Shown here: piece by piece, positions 42,466 to 60,274 of the stretch
How the letters are laid out: the number at the start of each line of letters is the position of its first letter
How positions within the stretch are numbered: position 1 is the stretch's first letter
Assembly (NCBI GenBank): GCA_934045075.1
Contig: OW203725.1
Span: 15,374,269-15,438,268, forward strand
Reading direction: 5' to 3'
DNA length: 64,000 nt
Source of the DNA: Yponomeuta sedellus
Lineage: Eukaryota; Arthropoda; Insecta; Lepidoptera; Yponomeutidae
Notes under the pieces: generated by a model
Told to the model about the DNA's origin: nothing
Seen by the model: only the letters and a program-made list of their open reading frames with translations
Databases searched by the model: none
Position numbers and translations under genes: made by a program

Positions 42466-42617
42466 TGGTTCGAACCCCGGCTGAGTACAAAAAAAAAACC
42501 GATGGTCTTGGATGATTACATGTTTGTGATGTCGTTGTTTCTGGTTCCCACGACACAGGGTCCACTAGTGTGGGGCCAGAAAGCAATGAATGTGTCTTTA
42601 TGTAAATGTTATGTTAT
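42466..42617 (+). mobile_element. SINE (CTGGTTCCCA family), 5' truncated
   Basis: B box GGTTCGAACCCCGG, a run of A, GTCTTGGATGATTACATG, CTGGTTCCCACGACACAGGG and the end TGTAAATGTTATGTTATAT. Confidence 0.7.
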
Positions 42618-42800
42618 ATATAGATAGAGAACACTTTTTTGCACCACCAGAAAAAAGAATACAACCATGATTTCTTAAATCTTAGTAATGTCATACAATT
42701 GGCGGTCTTTCGCTAAAAACGATCCCTTCCAGACAACTTTTGGATGGAGTAGATTGCATGGGTATTATAGTCGGTAGATGCATGTACATAAATAATTAAA
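42618..42800 (-). mobile_element. CR1-like LINE 3' end
   Basis: ATAGATAGAGAACACTTTTT, GCACCACCAG, ACAATTGGCGGTCTTTCGCT, CCCTTCCAGACAACTTTTGG: the same end as at 49440..49602, inverted, with a short (TCTA)n tail. Confidence 0.7.
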
Positions 42801-42879
42801 CCGAAATTACATTGATGCCAAGTAGCAAAAGAGTGCAAGAATTTAAGTACATATAATTACATACGATATAAAGTACATC

Positions 42880-43085
42880 TTCTTTCTTTCTATAATATAA
42901 AAATGAATCGCTGAATGTGTTGATAAGCGCAAATCTCGAGAGCAGCTGAAACGATTTCGCTAATTCTTTTTTTTAAATATTCCTTGAAGTACGGGGATGG
43001 TTCTTACGGAGAGAAAAAAAATTAATAAAGAATCGACTGTTAGGCGGTACGAAGTTCGCAGGGTCAGTTAGTCTATAATATAAAA
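42880..43085 (+). mobile_element. Decayed Helitron-like or MITE repeat
   Basis: TATAATATAAAAATGAATCG, TGTGTTGATAAGCGCAAATC, GAAACGATTTCGCTAATTC and the end GGCGGTACGAAGTTCGCAGG, GTCAGTTAGT resemble a common lepidopteran non-coding element. Class not certain. Confidence 0.45.
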
Positions 43086-43588
43086 ATATACGTATAGATA
43101 CCTAAAAAAATCATACTCATAAAATTAAATACATATAAGCAACAGTTAATACATATTTCTTACTTTTTCCGGCTGTAAGATGTTGTTATTTGAGACTGCG
43201 AGACCCAAAAAAGGAATGTTCAGACTCATGTCCATAAATTTACATCAAGAAAACGGTATATACGCTCGCTACTCTGATGAATTTTAATGGCATTTTAGTG
43301 GTCTTATGGAAATGTGAAAATGCTCTAAGTATGATAATGACGGCAATGAGATGTAATTACAAAAGAATAAAGCTATAAGCACGTAATTTTATCATCATTT
43401 GACAGATGACCCTGTATGAAATTGCCTAGAGCATTTTTTCAATGTTTCTTTGACAGTCGAAGACGATAATGAGAAATAATATTTCTAAACATTAAACTTT
43501 CCCTTTCTGAGAGAGAAAGTTAAATATCGTTTCTAAGAGATTTATGAACCGAAATTTACTATAAAATTGTAAAAGCATATATGGCAAT
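43086..43588. other. Unassigned stretch
   Basis: AT-rich, nothing recognised. Confidence 0.4.
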
Positions 43589-43589
43589 A

Positions 43590-43625
43590 TGCAAGAGGCC
43601 CGTGCCCCAGCAGTGGGGACATGCC
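43590..43625 (+). mobile_element. 5S-derived SINE, 3' end scrap
   Basis: AGGCCCGTGCCCCAGCAGTG then GGGACATG: the last bases of the family. 5'-truncated to about 35 bases. Confidence 0.6.
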
Positions 43626-43852
43626 CTTGGATGTCTGTGATAAAGATATGTCAAAAAGTTAAACCTCATTACTATGATGCCGGCAGACGTCTTGATCAAT
43701 AATTCGCGCAGTCGGGAAGATTTCTTTTTGCTTTAAATTTACTTTAAACAAAACTTTTTTTACTTTATAATCTGATAAACTTTCTCTTTCTCTCTCTCTC
43801 TCTCTCTCTCTGAGAGAAGGCCTCTCCCCTACAGTGCAACTTATACAGGCTG

Positions 43853-43897
43853 TTTCAAAAACCTATTTAGAGGCTAAAAATTCCACCCATGCCAGGA
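43853..43897 (-). mobile_element. tRNA-like element, 3' end scrap
   Basis: AAAAACCTATTTAGAGGCTA, AAAATTCCACCCATGCC is the reversed 3' part of the tRNA-like family, cut before the B box. Confidence 0.6.
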
Positions 43898-43944
43898 TGT
43901 CTTTACGATGCGGTGTCAAAATCCTTGGGTCGAGTTATTTGTAC

Positions 43945-44230
43945 GGAGCGGCGGTAGCTTAGTGGGTAGAGCAATGGATTCGGAAGCGAGAGGCCCAGGT
44001 TCGATTCCCCAGTGCGAGCATCAACCAATGGCTTAGTTCTCTAGTTATGTACATTTGTGAAGTAATGTAGCAATACCACTCGCTAACCGTGAAGGAAAAC
44101 AGCGTGAGGAAATCTGAGTGTCTGAGGTGTTCAAATACCTAAGAGCTTGAAATTGCCAATTCGCGGTTGGCACGCGTGGTAATTGTCTCTGTCTCTGAGA
44201 GAAGGCCTGTGCCCTTCAGCAGGACGTTTA
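43945..44230 (+). mobile_element. tRNA-headed SINE, short form (full length)
   Basis: A box CGGTAGCTTAGTGGGTAGAG, B box GGTTCGATTCC, GTGAAGGAAAACAGCGTGAG, TCTGAGGTGTTC, GCCAATTCGCGGTTGGCACG, GTGGTAATTG and a CTCTGAGAGAAGGCCTGTGC 3' end. Confidence 0.8.
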
Positions 44231-44439
44231 AAAGTTAGGTTCATTTAAAAATGTACTTTGTTGCAGGTATTATACTTTGTTGGTATTATAAAGACTTTGC
44301 TAAGAATCAGTAAATGTTAACGATTTGTTTTAGGACCCAGTCCATTTAGAACATCACTCACGCTTCGTGATGCTAGAACGAGATTCAGTTATATTTATTT
44401 TATTTTATTTTTGTTTATAAGGGACGTAAAACAGGTAAC

Positions 44440-44535
44440 AATCTTCTTCTTCTTCTTGCTATGGCGCTACAACACTTTGTGGGTATTTGGCCTCCTCCAC
44501 AATCTTCTTCCACGTGTCTCATAACAATCTTAGTA
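44440..44535 (-). mobile_element. LINE 3' end scrap with reversed (GAA)n tail
   Basis: CTTCTTCTTCTTGCTATGGC, GCTACAACACTTTGTGGGTA. The (GAAGAA) tail and GGCGCTA context suggest a LINE 3' end on the minus strand. Confidence 0.4.
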
Positions 44536-46940
44536 TAAGATAATTGTAGTAAATACTAGTTTTATGCTAGATCGACACCCAAATTATTCACCAAATAATT
44601 TTGTTAGTTACAAACCAGGATTTTTTTTATACCATTTCTATGTTCATATTAACAATATTAGTAATACTTTCCACACAACACAACCTCACTTGGTGATTTT
44701 GTTGATCGACCACCTAAATATTAGGTACCTCCTGGCGATTTAGGTCGAGTGGAAAATTCTGCCGTTTCTGGCTAATCCAAGGACTCCCCTACTTACTTAT
44801 TGCACTCCGAGTATCGTTTGCACTCGAAAGGATTTTTCAGTACGAGACATAAGCAGTGTTTGAATAACAGTCCTTTCAAAACCTACCTTCGTCTGTTTAT
44901 GTAAAACCGTCTATTCATCGGATCCCAGTTCAATCGACGAGCCGGGTGTAGAAACTCTGGCGGGATACTCTATTCAGTTTTCAGTTCCGGGACTGAAGTC
45001 TGCTAAACGCATAGTTGTTCAGAAGAGTGATGTTTTTTTTATTTATTAGGACTACCAATAAGATATACACCAATACTTTCACAATTTACCATAAAACATA
45101 CTTAAGCCTGAAATAAAATAAAATCGCAATTAGGCCTGTTTAATACAAAACTACGTGTGAGCATCGATAAAAATACTAACATACGGGTTATTTTATAAAA
45201 AAATAAGGAAACCTATTGCTATTTCAAGTAAAATATGTTGCGTAGAAAAATAATTTTATGTCAATTTAATTTATGTGATTCAGCTCGCCGGCCCTAGAAA
45301 TACCTAGTTAAATGTGTAAGTTTATATATAAAAATTGTTACCAAGACCTTGTAGTTTACCAACTACATTAGTAGTTTGGCAAATGATGTACCTATAAGTG
45401 TGGTTTTCTTTTGTCTCATTTAATGAATAATTAAAAAAAATACTCTACTTATAATTATTTATAAAGGGATCGAAATTTCAAGCGAGGACAACATACACTT
45501 TTTAAACTTTGCGCAGCCGCGATTTTGTAGTTGCATTGCCCTGTCGTTTAAATGGCATCTCAAGCGAATGCGAGGCAACAAAAAAAGTTGCTCGGGTTTT
45601 GTGTTACATAAACTCACACCAGGGTCCCAGAGAGTTAGGCAGAGACCAGGGTTTGCCACTTGCTACGATCCTGATAAATATCTTTCGGATTATACGAGTA
45701 CAATTGAATGCAATGCGATTGGGTATTGACAATTCGTGTTTAGTTATTCGAACAAATGCAATTGGTTATTCTATTTAGTTAAGTTATGGGTGGATTTGCA
45801 ATCAAATATAAAGGTTGATATACAACCTCTCTGTATGATGTACACGTGGCGCGTAAAAATTACAATACACCCAAGTTGAATGGACAATAATTCAAAAAAA
45901 TATTAAGTTGAAGTAAAAAAAAAACATTTGGAGACTACGCTTCAAGGAATACAAGAAAAATACTCAAAGATGTTCTCAGACTCAGAAAGAAGAATGTTCT
46001 GTACTGTTATTTCAGAGGAAAATGACGAATTATAAAATAAAATAGAAAAACCGGCACAGCGGCTCTACAGCGTGGTATCTAGGCCTTTGCCTTTGTCACA
46101 AAAAAAAACATTTGGTCTATGGTGTGTCGAATCGAATCGAATTGCAACGACAAGTTTTTTTTTATTAAGTAAAGTAAAAGGCAAAGATTATGTTTTATGT
46201 TGCCTTCTAACCTATGTCACTTCCGGTTCTAAAAAAATCAACTTTAAAACTTAAAAATAACTGTTATTTCCAAAGATATACCTATAGGACCAAAGAAAAA
46301 ATACGTTCCCCCTATTGTTCTGTTCTCTTCTCGAAAAAGCAATAATATCATGGGGCTTTATTTTTGCACTGTTGTCAATTCTGATTCTAGCCTTCTTTGG
46401 TCTTTTTTATGCAGTCTATAAGCGTTCTATGCAAGGCACAGGCCTTCTTTCAGAGAGAATATGAATAGAATATGAATATAACCTGGGGCGGAAGAGATCG
46501 CACTGCGCGAGGTGTCGAGTTGAGGGCACGGCTTATACGAGTAGGATTGGACTACAATGGGCACGTAAATAGATTACAATCTGTTTCAATGAAACAGCTA
46601 TCGCCGTGCGAATATCGATCGTTGTACTACGATTAAACTATATTTATGCATTTAGTACACTTGTCCCCCCGGACTGCAGCCGAGGAGGCAAGCTATGTGT
46701 TATGTAGACAAACCTTTCTGTCCTCGGGCGAGTCGTCTGAGAATTTGTAAAGAAGTCGCCGAGCGCGCGCTACAACATGAAGTGAAGGCTCTAAGCCACA
46801 TCGCTGAATTTGTAGCGCACTTTACAAGACTACATAGGTTCTTAACTTTTATTCAATTCAATCCCGCAAAGTTTATTTGATAAACCTCCCAGAAACCTAG
46901 ACCCACTTATTTTGTCCAGCTCGACAATGATTATATAATT
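44536..46940. other. Mostly unassigned
   Basis: 45600..45680 is a diverged CCAGAGACCG-type repeat (AACTCACACCAGGGTCCCAG, CACTTGCTACGATCCTGA). 46410..46460 is a SINE 3' scrap. The rest shows no gene I can support. Confidence 0.4.
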
Positions 46941-46942
46941 TT

Positions 46943-47404
46943 CTAGCTTTTGCCCGTGACTCCGTCCGCGTGGACTCAAGTAGAGCTACTAAAATGTTGC
47001 TACCCCATTTACTCCCTTAAGGGTTAAATTCAAAAACAAACGTGTTCAATCAATTGTGTTGAAGAGTATTTATTTTAAATTTCAAGAAATTTAGGCAATT
47101 CTTTATACTTCTCATACAAATGTTGGCAACACTTTTCGCCCCCTTCTTCTTCTTCTTGTTCAGGCTATATTAGTCCACTGCTGGACATAGCCCTCCCCTA
47201 ATGAGCGCCACAGCGCAAGGGTGTGCCATCATTGGGGGGTAACGCCCCGTTAGGGGTAGAATTAAAAAAAAAATCTGGTTTTATTCCTTGCCTACATTAT
47301 AATATAGACCATCTGTGCAAAATTTCAGCTTTGATGAGTGTTTCATGAGGAGATGAGATGAATTGATGAGTGAGTCAGTCAGGACTAAATTTTATTTATA
47401 TAGA
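46943..47404 (-). mobile_element. Non-autonomous Helitron, interrupted by a LINE end
   Basis: The minus strand starts A|TCTATATAAATAAAATTTAG, has CTGACTGACTCACTCATC, and ends CCACGCGGACGGAGTCACGG, GCAAAAGCTAG. It matches 58666..59019 apart from about 110 bases at 47143..47250. The short hairpin-capable GC-rich end plus CTAG is the Helitron 3' signature. Confidence 0.7.
47143..47250 (-). mobile_element. LINE 3' end nested in the Helitron
   Basis: Minus strand: GCACACCCTTGCGCTGTGGC, GAGGGCTATGTCCAGCAGTG, GACTAATATAGCCTGAACAA and a (GAA)n tail. A CGCCCC duplication appears to flank it. Same family as 37428 and 60275. Confidence 0.7.
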
Positions 47405-47459
47405 TTTTTCCGAAGGTTTATATTCTAATTTACCTTTACTCTTATTTTGCCTGCCTCGC

Positions 47460-47680
47460 TGTTGTAGGGGTATCACATCTTATTGCCGATGTGATACCCC
47501 TGTAATACCATGTGATACCATGCCGGAAGTCGCGGGTTCGATTCCCGCTGGAGGTTGCCGTTTTTTAATTTGTACAAATAGGCCCTAGTCTGGGTGTATT
47601 TCCATGTTTGTGATGACCTTGCCTGCTTACCATAGCACAAGGTATCTATCTCATCTTGAGAACAGAAAATGTGATTGTAT
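47460..47680 (+). mobile_element. SINE (CTGGTTCCCA-like family), diverged
   Basis: B box GGGTTCGATTCCCGC at about 47533, then GTCTGGGTGTATTTCCATGT, TTGTGATG and GCTTACCATAGCACAAGG. The A-box side is decayed and contains a small inverted repeat (GGGGTATCACATC / GATGTGATACCCC, 47467-47503). Confidence 0.55.
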
Positions 47681-47716
47681 CGTGGAAATTATTTATTTAA
47701 TTTTGAATACTTAGGT

Positions 47717-48803
47717 TAGGTCCCGTATCACCGGGGTGCGATGCCAGATAACCTTCACGTGTACCCCTCCGCTTCCCGTTCCATCTGATTCCATGAACCA
47801 GATGGAGGGGTAAGTGGTGGGGTCGGTGCACCCTGAGCGTTAGTCAGTAACTTCTTCTTGTCGGATCTTACTGGCTAACGGCGAATAATCTGGCGGGAGG
47901 GGTCGTGTGGGCCCTGTTTCACTTTGTGGAGCGGGACCCAGGCGACCAACCGATTGAAGGACCGACTGGGGGGGGCGCCGCTGCGCGAAAGCGCGCGCGC
48001 CTCGTACCAGTCGGACCAGAGAGGCCGTGGGCGGAGGGTCGGGGGACCCTCTGCCTCCATCACGGCGGGAGGGGTCGCGTGGGCCCTGTTTCACTTTGTG
48101 GAGCGGGACCCAGGCGACCAACCGAATGAAGGACCGACTGGGGGGGGCGACGCTGCGCGGAAGCGCGCGCGCCTCGTACCAGTCGGACCAGAGTGGCCGT
48201 CGGGACGCGGAGGGTCGGGGGACCCTCCGCCTCCATCACGGCGGGCCGGAAGGCGCCCTTGCGTGTTCCGAGGGTGCCTTCTGGCACGGAGGGGGCCCGC
48301 GCGGTCGCTCACTGCCTTCTCTGCTTTCAGAGAAGTGCTGGTGGGCGACGTGACGGGCCTCGCGTGTGGGGCGTGTGGGGGCCTGGATGTCTTGGCCCCC
48401 ATGCGCCTCAACGAGGAGGTGCGCCGCCCTCCTCATCTCATCGACCGGGTCGCGATGGGGTGGAGGGGGTGGCGCGTTGGGGCGTGTGGTGGCCGAGGTC
48501 TTTTGCACTCGGCCACTATGCGCTCCAACGAAGAGATGCGGCGTTCCCTCGCCCTGTTCCTGCGGGCGGGGCAGGGACGCCGCCGAAGGAGTGCCCGAAA
48601 GGGCGCCCGCAGACGGGGTCGCGGAAGTGTGCGCAAGCGTCCCCGTGGCCCCGTCCTTTGCGGTGCGGAGGAACACCCCAGGAGTTTTAGTCGGTATACC
48701 GCCCTTTTCAGGGCGGGGAGTCCGACATAACCACTGTGCTCCCCCGAGCCGGTGGTACCCGTAATTGGGGTTTCTCCTGGGTGAAAAAAGGTCCCGTATC
48801 ACC
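47717..48803. repeat. 15-bp target-site duplication around the R1-type insertion
   Basis: AGGTCCCGTATCACC occurs at 47717..47731 and 48789..48803. Joining the flanks gives GTATCACCTTTTGGGTACAG, which reads naturally across the site. The duplication length fits target-primed reverse transcription. Confidence 0.75.
47732..48788 (+). mobile_element. R1-type LINE 3' region, GC-rich, with target duplication
   Basis: A sharply GC-rich block flanked by the 15-bp direct repeat AGGTCCCGTATCACC (47717..47731 and 48789..48803), ending in GTGAAAAA. The 3' part (TTTTAGTCGGTATACCGCCC, GGGGAGTCCGACATAACCAC, TGTGCTCCCCCGAGCCGGTG) is the kind of 3' UTR seen in lepidopteran R1-clade elements. Two units of about 172-176 bp starting GGCGGGAGGGGTCG (47892, 48064) lie in its first half. 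Many overlapping open frames are a GC effect; I cannot point to reverse transcriptase motifs, so this is a 5'-truncated copy. Confidence 0.7.
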
Positions 48804-49014
48804 TTTTGGGTACAGTATGGAATCCCTAAAACGACTAATAGTTGACCCCGAGCTCAAGTATAAGAACTGACAAATGAAAACTCCGCAAGAATTTACTTTT
48901 GACAAAGGCGTCTCCGGCAACTATCATCGTTAACGATGAACTCACGTAGGTTTAATTGTGCCTTATGGCTCGTTTACACGTGTTAGTAGTACCCAATTGA
49001 ATTTTAACTTCTAA

Positions 49015-49195
49015 AGTAGTCAGGAGTGAACCACGGGTCAGCGGGTAGACCAATAGCCCGATCTATGGTCGGACGATGTGGTCAAGTCGTCAGAGGGCTC
49101 GTGAATGCGAATGGCAGGAGAACGCGAAAGATGGCGTGATGGGGAAAAGGCTTTATACCCAGCAGTGGGCGAAGGTCGACTGGTGATGATGAAAG
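49015..49195 (+). mobile_element. LINE 3' end with (GATGAT)-type tail
   Basis: GAACGCGAAAGATGGCGTGA, AGGCTTTATACCCAGCAGTG, GGCGAAGGTCGACTGGTGAT, GATGAA. Related to 19795..19905. RTE-like. Confidence 0.6.
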
Positions 49196-49439
49196 TGGTC
49201 AGGCATTCACAGTACACAATTTCATAGAAATATAGTAAAAGGACACGCCCACCGACATGTTTGCGCGGCGCTGGCGGAATGACTAAAAGTCAGAAGAAAC
49301 GACCCTTTTTTAATTGTTCTCTAAAGGAGTTGCCATACTAGACACTTCCAATGCATTAATGTACAAAAGACATTGGAATAAAACTATATCAATGCCAATA
49401 TGGTAATAGGACACACATCGAGGATAAATTAATGAAAAA

Positions 49440-49602
49440 GTTAGAAAGTTATTCTTCATGTAATCCACTTCATCCAAAGGTTGTCTGGAAGAGATCGCTC
49501 GTAGCTATAGGACCACCAATTGTATAACATTACTTAGATTTAAAAAAATCATGGTTGTATTCTTATTCCTGGTAGTGCAATAAAGTGTTCTCTATCTATT
49601 TA
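49440..49602 (+). mobile_element. CR1-like LINE 3' end that abuts the giant array
   Basis: AAGGTTGTCTGGAAGAGATC, GGACCACCAATTGTATAACA, CATGGTTGTATTCTTATTCC, GTGCAATAAAGTGTTCTCTA, TCTATTTATC. The last bases run without a break into the TCTG repeats. Confidence 0.8.
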
Positions 49603-56593
<6,991 letters not shown>

Positions 56594-57308
56594 TATACGG
56601 CTTTTTAAAGGAAACTCTTCATCAGGCTCAAAATGTCTTTTGATAACTTAAATTGCAAATCTAAGCGCGGTCGAACCTCAACTTGTTTCGTTCTCATATA
56701 AAAGAGAAGTAGGTACTATTGCAATCCGGCCTACCGTCATTAAATTAAAACGAAACTGTATGTATGTGAATTGCAGCTAGGCGCACCCTCTTAATCGTTA
56801 GGCATGCATCTTGCTTCTTAAGTCCACTTAAGTTTACACGTATGTTTTAACCTGTAATTTTGTGAACTACTCGTGTACTTACCCGTGTAAACTAGCCATT
56901 AACAAAAGGGTTCCGCACGTAACCAATTGGAGTCGAATATTGTAATCGGAGTTTGTAAACAGTTATTACTCTCGGGTGGGTTAATTATCCAAATTTATTA
57001 GTGACGAGGGTCACGTACAACCTGTAGCGGACTTATATCTTCTGTCTAACTGCAGGTTAATTAAAAATTTAAGTTTGTTTTTTAAGCAGTGTATGAAAAT
57101 AACGGTACCGATTATTAAACCGTTAATAATTATCTGTCCACTTTGGTATGTTACGAGTGTCATTGACGCGAATAGTAAAAAAATACGGATCTTCAATGGA
57201 TTTGATTATAATGTGAAGTTATTCGAGCTGTGACTAGCGGTTGGTAGAAAATAAGAAATAGAACAGCATAATATTAAATTATATAGCATAGGAAAAAATA
57301 TTACGCAA
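56594..57308. other. Unassigned stretch
   Basis: No recognised gene or repeat. Confidence 0.4.
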
Positions 57309-57840
57309 ATTGATCAGCAGAAAGTTCTTAATTAGTCAGCAGAAAATTAAATATTGATCTGCAGAACATTCCAAAGTGATCAGCAAAAAATTCCAAATAA
57401 GTCAGCAGAAAATTCAATATTGATCTGCACAACATTCCAAAGAGATCAGCAGAAAATTCCAAATTAGTCAGCAGTAAATTGAATATTGATCTGCTGAATA
57501 CTCCAAATTGATCAGCAGAAAATTCTAAATTGATTAACATTGGGCTTCGGCTTAGGCATCTACGTAATGAGATGATTTATACAGCGTCCAGAGGCACCTT
57601 CACTCACACTAGGTGTGTGAAGGGATCACTTTGGCGCTTAAATTGATAAAAATTGAGAAAATAAAAATACATAAATTTCTTGAATAAATCCAAACTCCAC
57701 ATTAATCATCAGAACATTCCAAATAGATCGACAGAACATTCTAAATAGATCAACAGAAAATTCTAAATAGGTCAGCAGTTAACTTTGCAAATTAACCAGC
57801 AAAACATTGTCCAATTAATTGCAGAAAATTCCAATTTTTT
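57309..57840. repeat. Degenerate minisatellite, about 21-bp unit
   Basis: Units of the form GATCAGCAGAAAATTCCAAAT alternate with AGTCAGCAGAAAATTCAATAT and GATCTGCACAACATTCCAAA, giving a higher-order period of about 63 bp. 57550..57650 is a SINE scrap inserted in the middle (GAGATGATTTATACAGCGTC, CTTCACTCACACTAGGTGTG). The minus-strand open stretch 57328..57540 (70 codons) is in phase with the 21-bp unit, so its 7-residue repeats need not mean a protein. Confidence 0.8.
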
Positions 57841-58247
57841 TATTTATTTGCCGGGCGATATTAATTTATTTATCTTACTTACAAAAATAATATTTGATCA
57901 ATAGAATTATTTTTTGCTGGTTTTCGTTGCTGATAAAATATTTATTTTGAATAGTTGAATTACCGAAACTAACATCTCAAATTTCTTCGAGCAAGTGCAT
58001 CTAATTCACATCGCAACTTAGCGGACTCAGACGTCTCATCTTGCGTCTTGTATAAACAGCGCTATAATATGTAAGTAAATTAAGTTTAGTAAAATAGCTT
58101 GGGGCGGTGCAAGTAGCACTGCAATGGGTTTAGTTATAAAAGCAAATGAGCCGTACCTACTAAGAAGCGTGTAAAGCACACTGTGTGCCAATCATTATAA
58201 TAGCATAAAAGATTATTTAGATGAAAAAGATCAGAGAATTAAAGCCA
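57841..58247. other. Unassigned stretch
   Basis: AT-rich, nothing recognised. Confidence 0.4.
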
Positions 58248-58663
58248 GTTGTCCCCAGTGATGGGGCATAGGTTTCTAACTGCATCGCTGAAAGGTTAGG
58301 GCATACTCCACCACGGGGGCCAAGTCCGGGTTGGTGACGGATTGTAAGACAGTGGCGGGCCTTACTGTCAGAAGTTCTCAAGCCGCCCACAAGGCCTCTG
58401 ACAAAGCTTAAGGACTGGCATTACCAAATATGGCTACCTGTGAAAACTTTTGTTTGCTTATTGTGTCTATCAGTGTAAATGTTAGTGTAATGTGTTAGTG
58501 ATAAGCTGTTAGTTTTTCTAATAAAATAAAATAATTACATGACAGCCGGCACCAACGGCTTAACGTGCCTTGCGGCGCTCAACCAGCACCTAACCGCGCC
58601 TGTTGTTGCCTTAACCAAGTGATTGATGCTAATCACACGGTTTGAGTAGGCCACGAGCGCTTT
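58248..58663 (-). mobile_element. 5S-derived SINE, copy F, interrupted
   Basis: Family sequence is interrupted at about 58426..58533 by an AT-rich insert ending AATAAAATAAAATA, with ATTAC on both sides, which looks like a small retrotransposed fragment. Part of the 5S-like core is deleted (GCGGCGCTCAACCAGCACCT). Confidence 0.78.
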
Positions 58664-58665
58664 AA

Positions 58666-59019
58666 TCTATATCTATAATCTAAATAAATAAAAATCAAAG
58701 TTCTGACTGACTGACTGACTCACTCATCAACGCGCAGCCCAAGCCGTTAAACCTAGGAAGCTGAAATTTTGCACAGAGTATCTATATATAATGTAGGCAA
58801 GGAATAAGACGGATTTTTTTAAATTCAACCCCTAAAAGGGTTGCCAAAATTTGTATTGGAGGTATAAAGAATGTTGTCTAATTTTCTTGAAACTTTAATA
58901 AATACTCTTCAACACAATTGATTGAACACGTGTTTCGCCGTTTTTATAGATTTAACCCCTAAGGGAGTGAACGGCCTTGCAAAAAAAGTCCACGCGGACG
59001 GAGACGCGGGCAAAGCTAG
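58666..59019 (+). mobile_element. Non-autonomous Helitron, intact ends
   Basis: It starts A|TCTATATCTATAATC, carries CTGACTGACTGACTCACTCA and AAGCTGAAATTTTGCACAGA, and ends CCACGCGGACGGAGACGCGG, GCAAAGCTAG|T. Insertion between A and T, a GC-rich potential hairpin and the CTAG end are the Helitron signature. 354 bp, no coding sequence. It starts three bases after the 5S-derived SINE copy F. Confidence 0.8.
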
Positions 59020-59436
59020 TAGTATATAGAAACACTGTTAATGAAGACAGTATCAAAAGACTTTGCGTGGGGTTATTTGTCCATTTTGTCCCCAAAGTGA
59101 CCTAGATTTTGAAATGAACACCTAGTTTAATGTTTAATTAAGTCACAGTTTCTATGCTATTTAAAATAAAATACTTCGATTTTGATTGAACTGCTCCTTG
59201 AGAATCCGCAATTCGTGACCGTCTGTTGTGAGATATTATTCTGTCACAAATAGGTATAATTAATTCCACGCATACCATACCATCTCATCAGCAAAATATC
59301 CTTTGTATTACATAAAGATATAATAGTTTTTTTAAGCAATACAGCCAGACGTAGAGAAAATTGGTGACGAAAAATAGTCTCCATTATTTTTTACCTATAC
59401 TACCTATTACCTACGTGTCTTTCAAAGAAAATTCGA
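59020..59436. other. Unassigned stretch
   Basis: Nothing recognised. Confidence 0.4.
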
Positions 59437-59816
59437 CACCAACCCTTGTATGTTCCCACTGCAGGGGCACGGGTCTCTTCCTGCATCGCAGGAAGGTTAG
59501 GCCATACTCCACCACGGGGGCCAAGGCCGGGTTGGTGGAGGATTGAAAGACAGTGGCGGGCCTTACTGTCAGAAGTTATCAAGCCGCCCATAATCCTCTG
59601 ACATGGCTTGACGACTGCCATTAGATGACAGCCGGCACCAACGGCTTTACGTGCCTTGCGAAGCACGGAAGCGCTCGGAAAAATGCCACTCGCGGTAGTC
59701 ACGGAGCAGACACCCATCCTGCACCTGACCGCGCCTGTTGTTGCTTAACTCAAGTGATTGATTCCAATCACTTGATTCGCCTAGGCCACGAGCGCTTCAC
59801 TAGGCCACGAGTGCTT
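59437..59816 (-). mobile_element. 5S-derived SINE, copy G
   Basis: Near full length, with a local duplication of the 5' head (CTAGGCCACGAGCGCTTC and again CTAGGCCACGAGTGCTTC at 59780..59816). The 5S-like core is at about 59700..59750. Confidence 0.85.
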
Positions 59817-59929
59817 CGAGTGGTTACGTGATATTTTCACTATAAAGTATTTTTCCTGTAGGAGTCTCGAATAAATAAAGGGTGGTTACAGAGCGAAATA
59901 CGCAGACTAGAGAAAGAGGTGACGCCCGA

Positions 59930-60130
59930 GCGCGTAGCCGCCTGGCGCGTGATAGCGCGCAAAGAGGCGCGTGGTGACCACAAACGAAGTTTTTAATGGA
60001 AAAACTTCTTTAGGCGCACTTTTTTCTATTCAGTGAACGACGTCTTTATTCACACATTGATCAGTGAACGAAACTGATCCGTCACGATAGGATACGCTGA
60101 ATCCGATATACTCGACTTCCGTCGGTTGGT
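59930..60130. repeat. Dispersed repeat, partner of 10678..10775
   Basis: GACGCCCGAGCGCGTAGCCG, then AAAACTTCTTTAGGCG, then GCTGAATCCGATATACTCGA, CTTCCGTCGG. The first block also resembles GACGCCCGAGCGCAGCAAGG at 40447. Unknown family. Confidence 0.45.
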
Positions 60131-60274
60131 ACTTCAGACGACGTCTAAGAAAATCATACGTTTTACATTCTATCGTGTATCATACCCACACACAGATTTT
60201 TTTAATGTTTTTAGGCAGCTTACAACAACAAATATATTCTCAGTCGGGTTGTTGGTATTTTCTATTTCAGTTTT

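Noticed and set aside
47840..48920. Ten or so overlapping open frames on both strands
   Set aside because: A GC-rich block with few stops; the block itself is an R1-type LINE 3' region and none of the frames shows reverse transcriptase or zinc-knuckle motifs.
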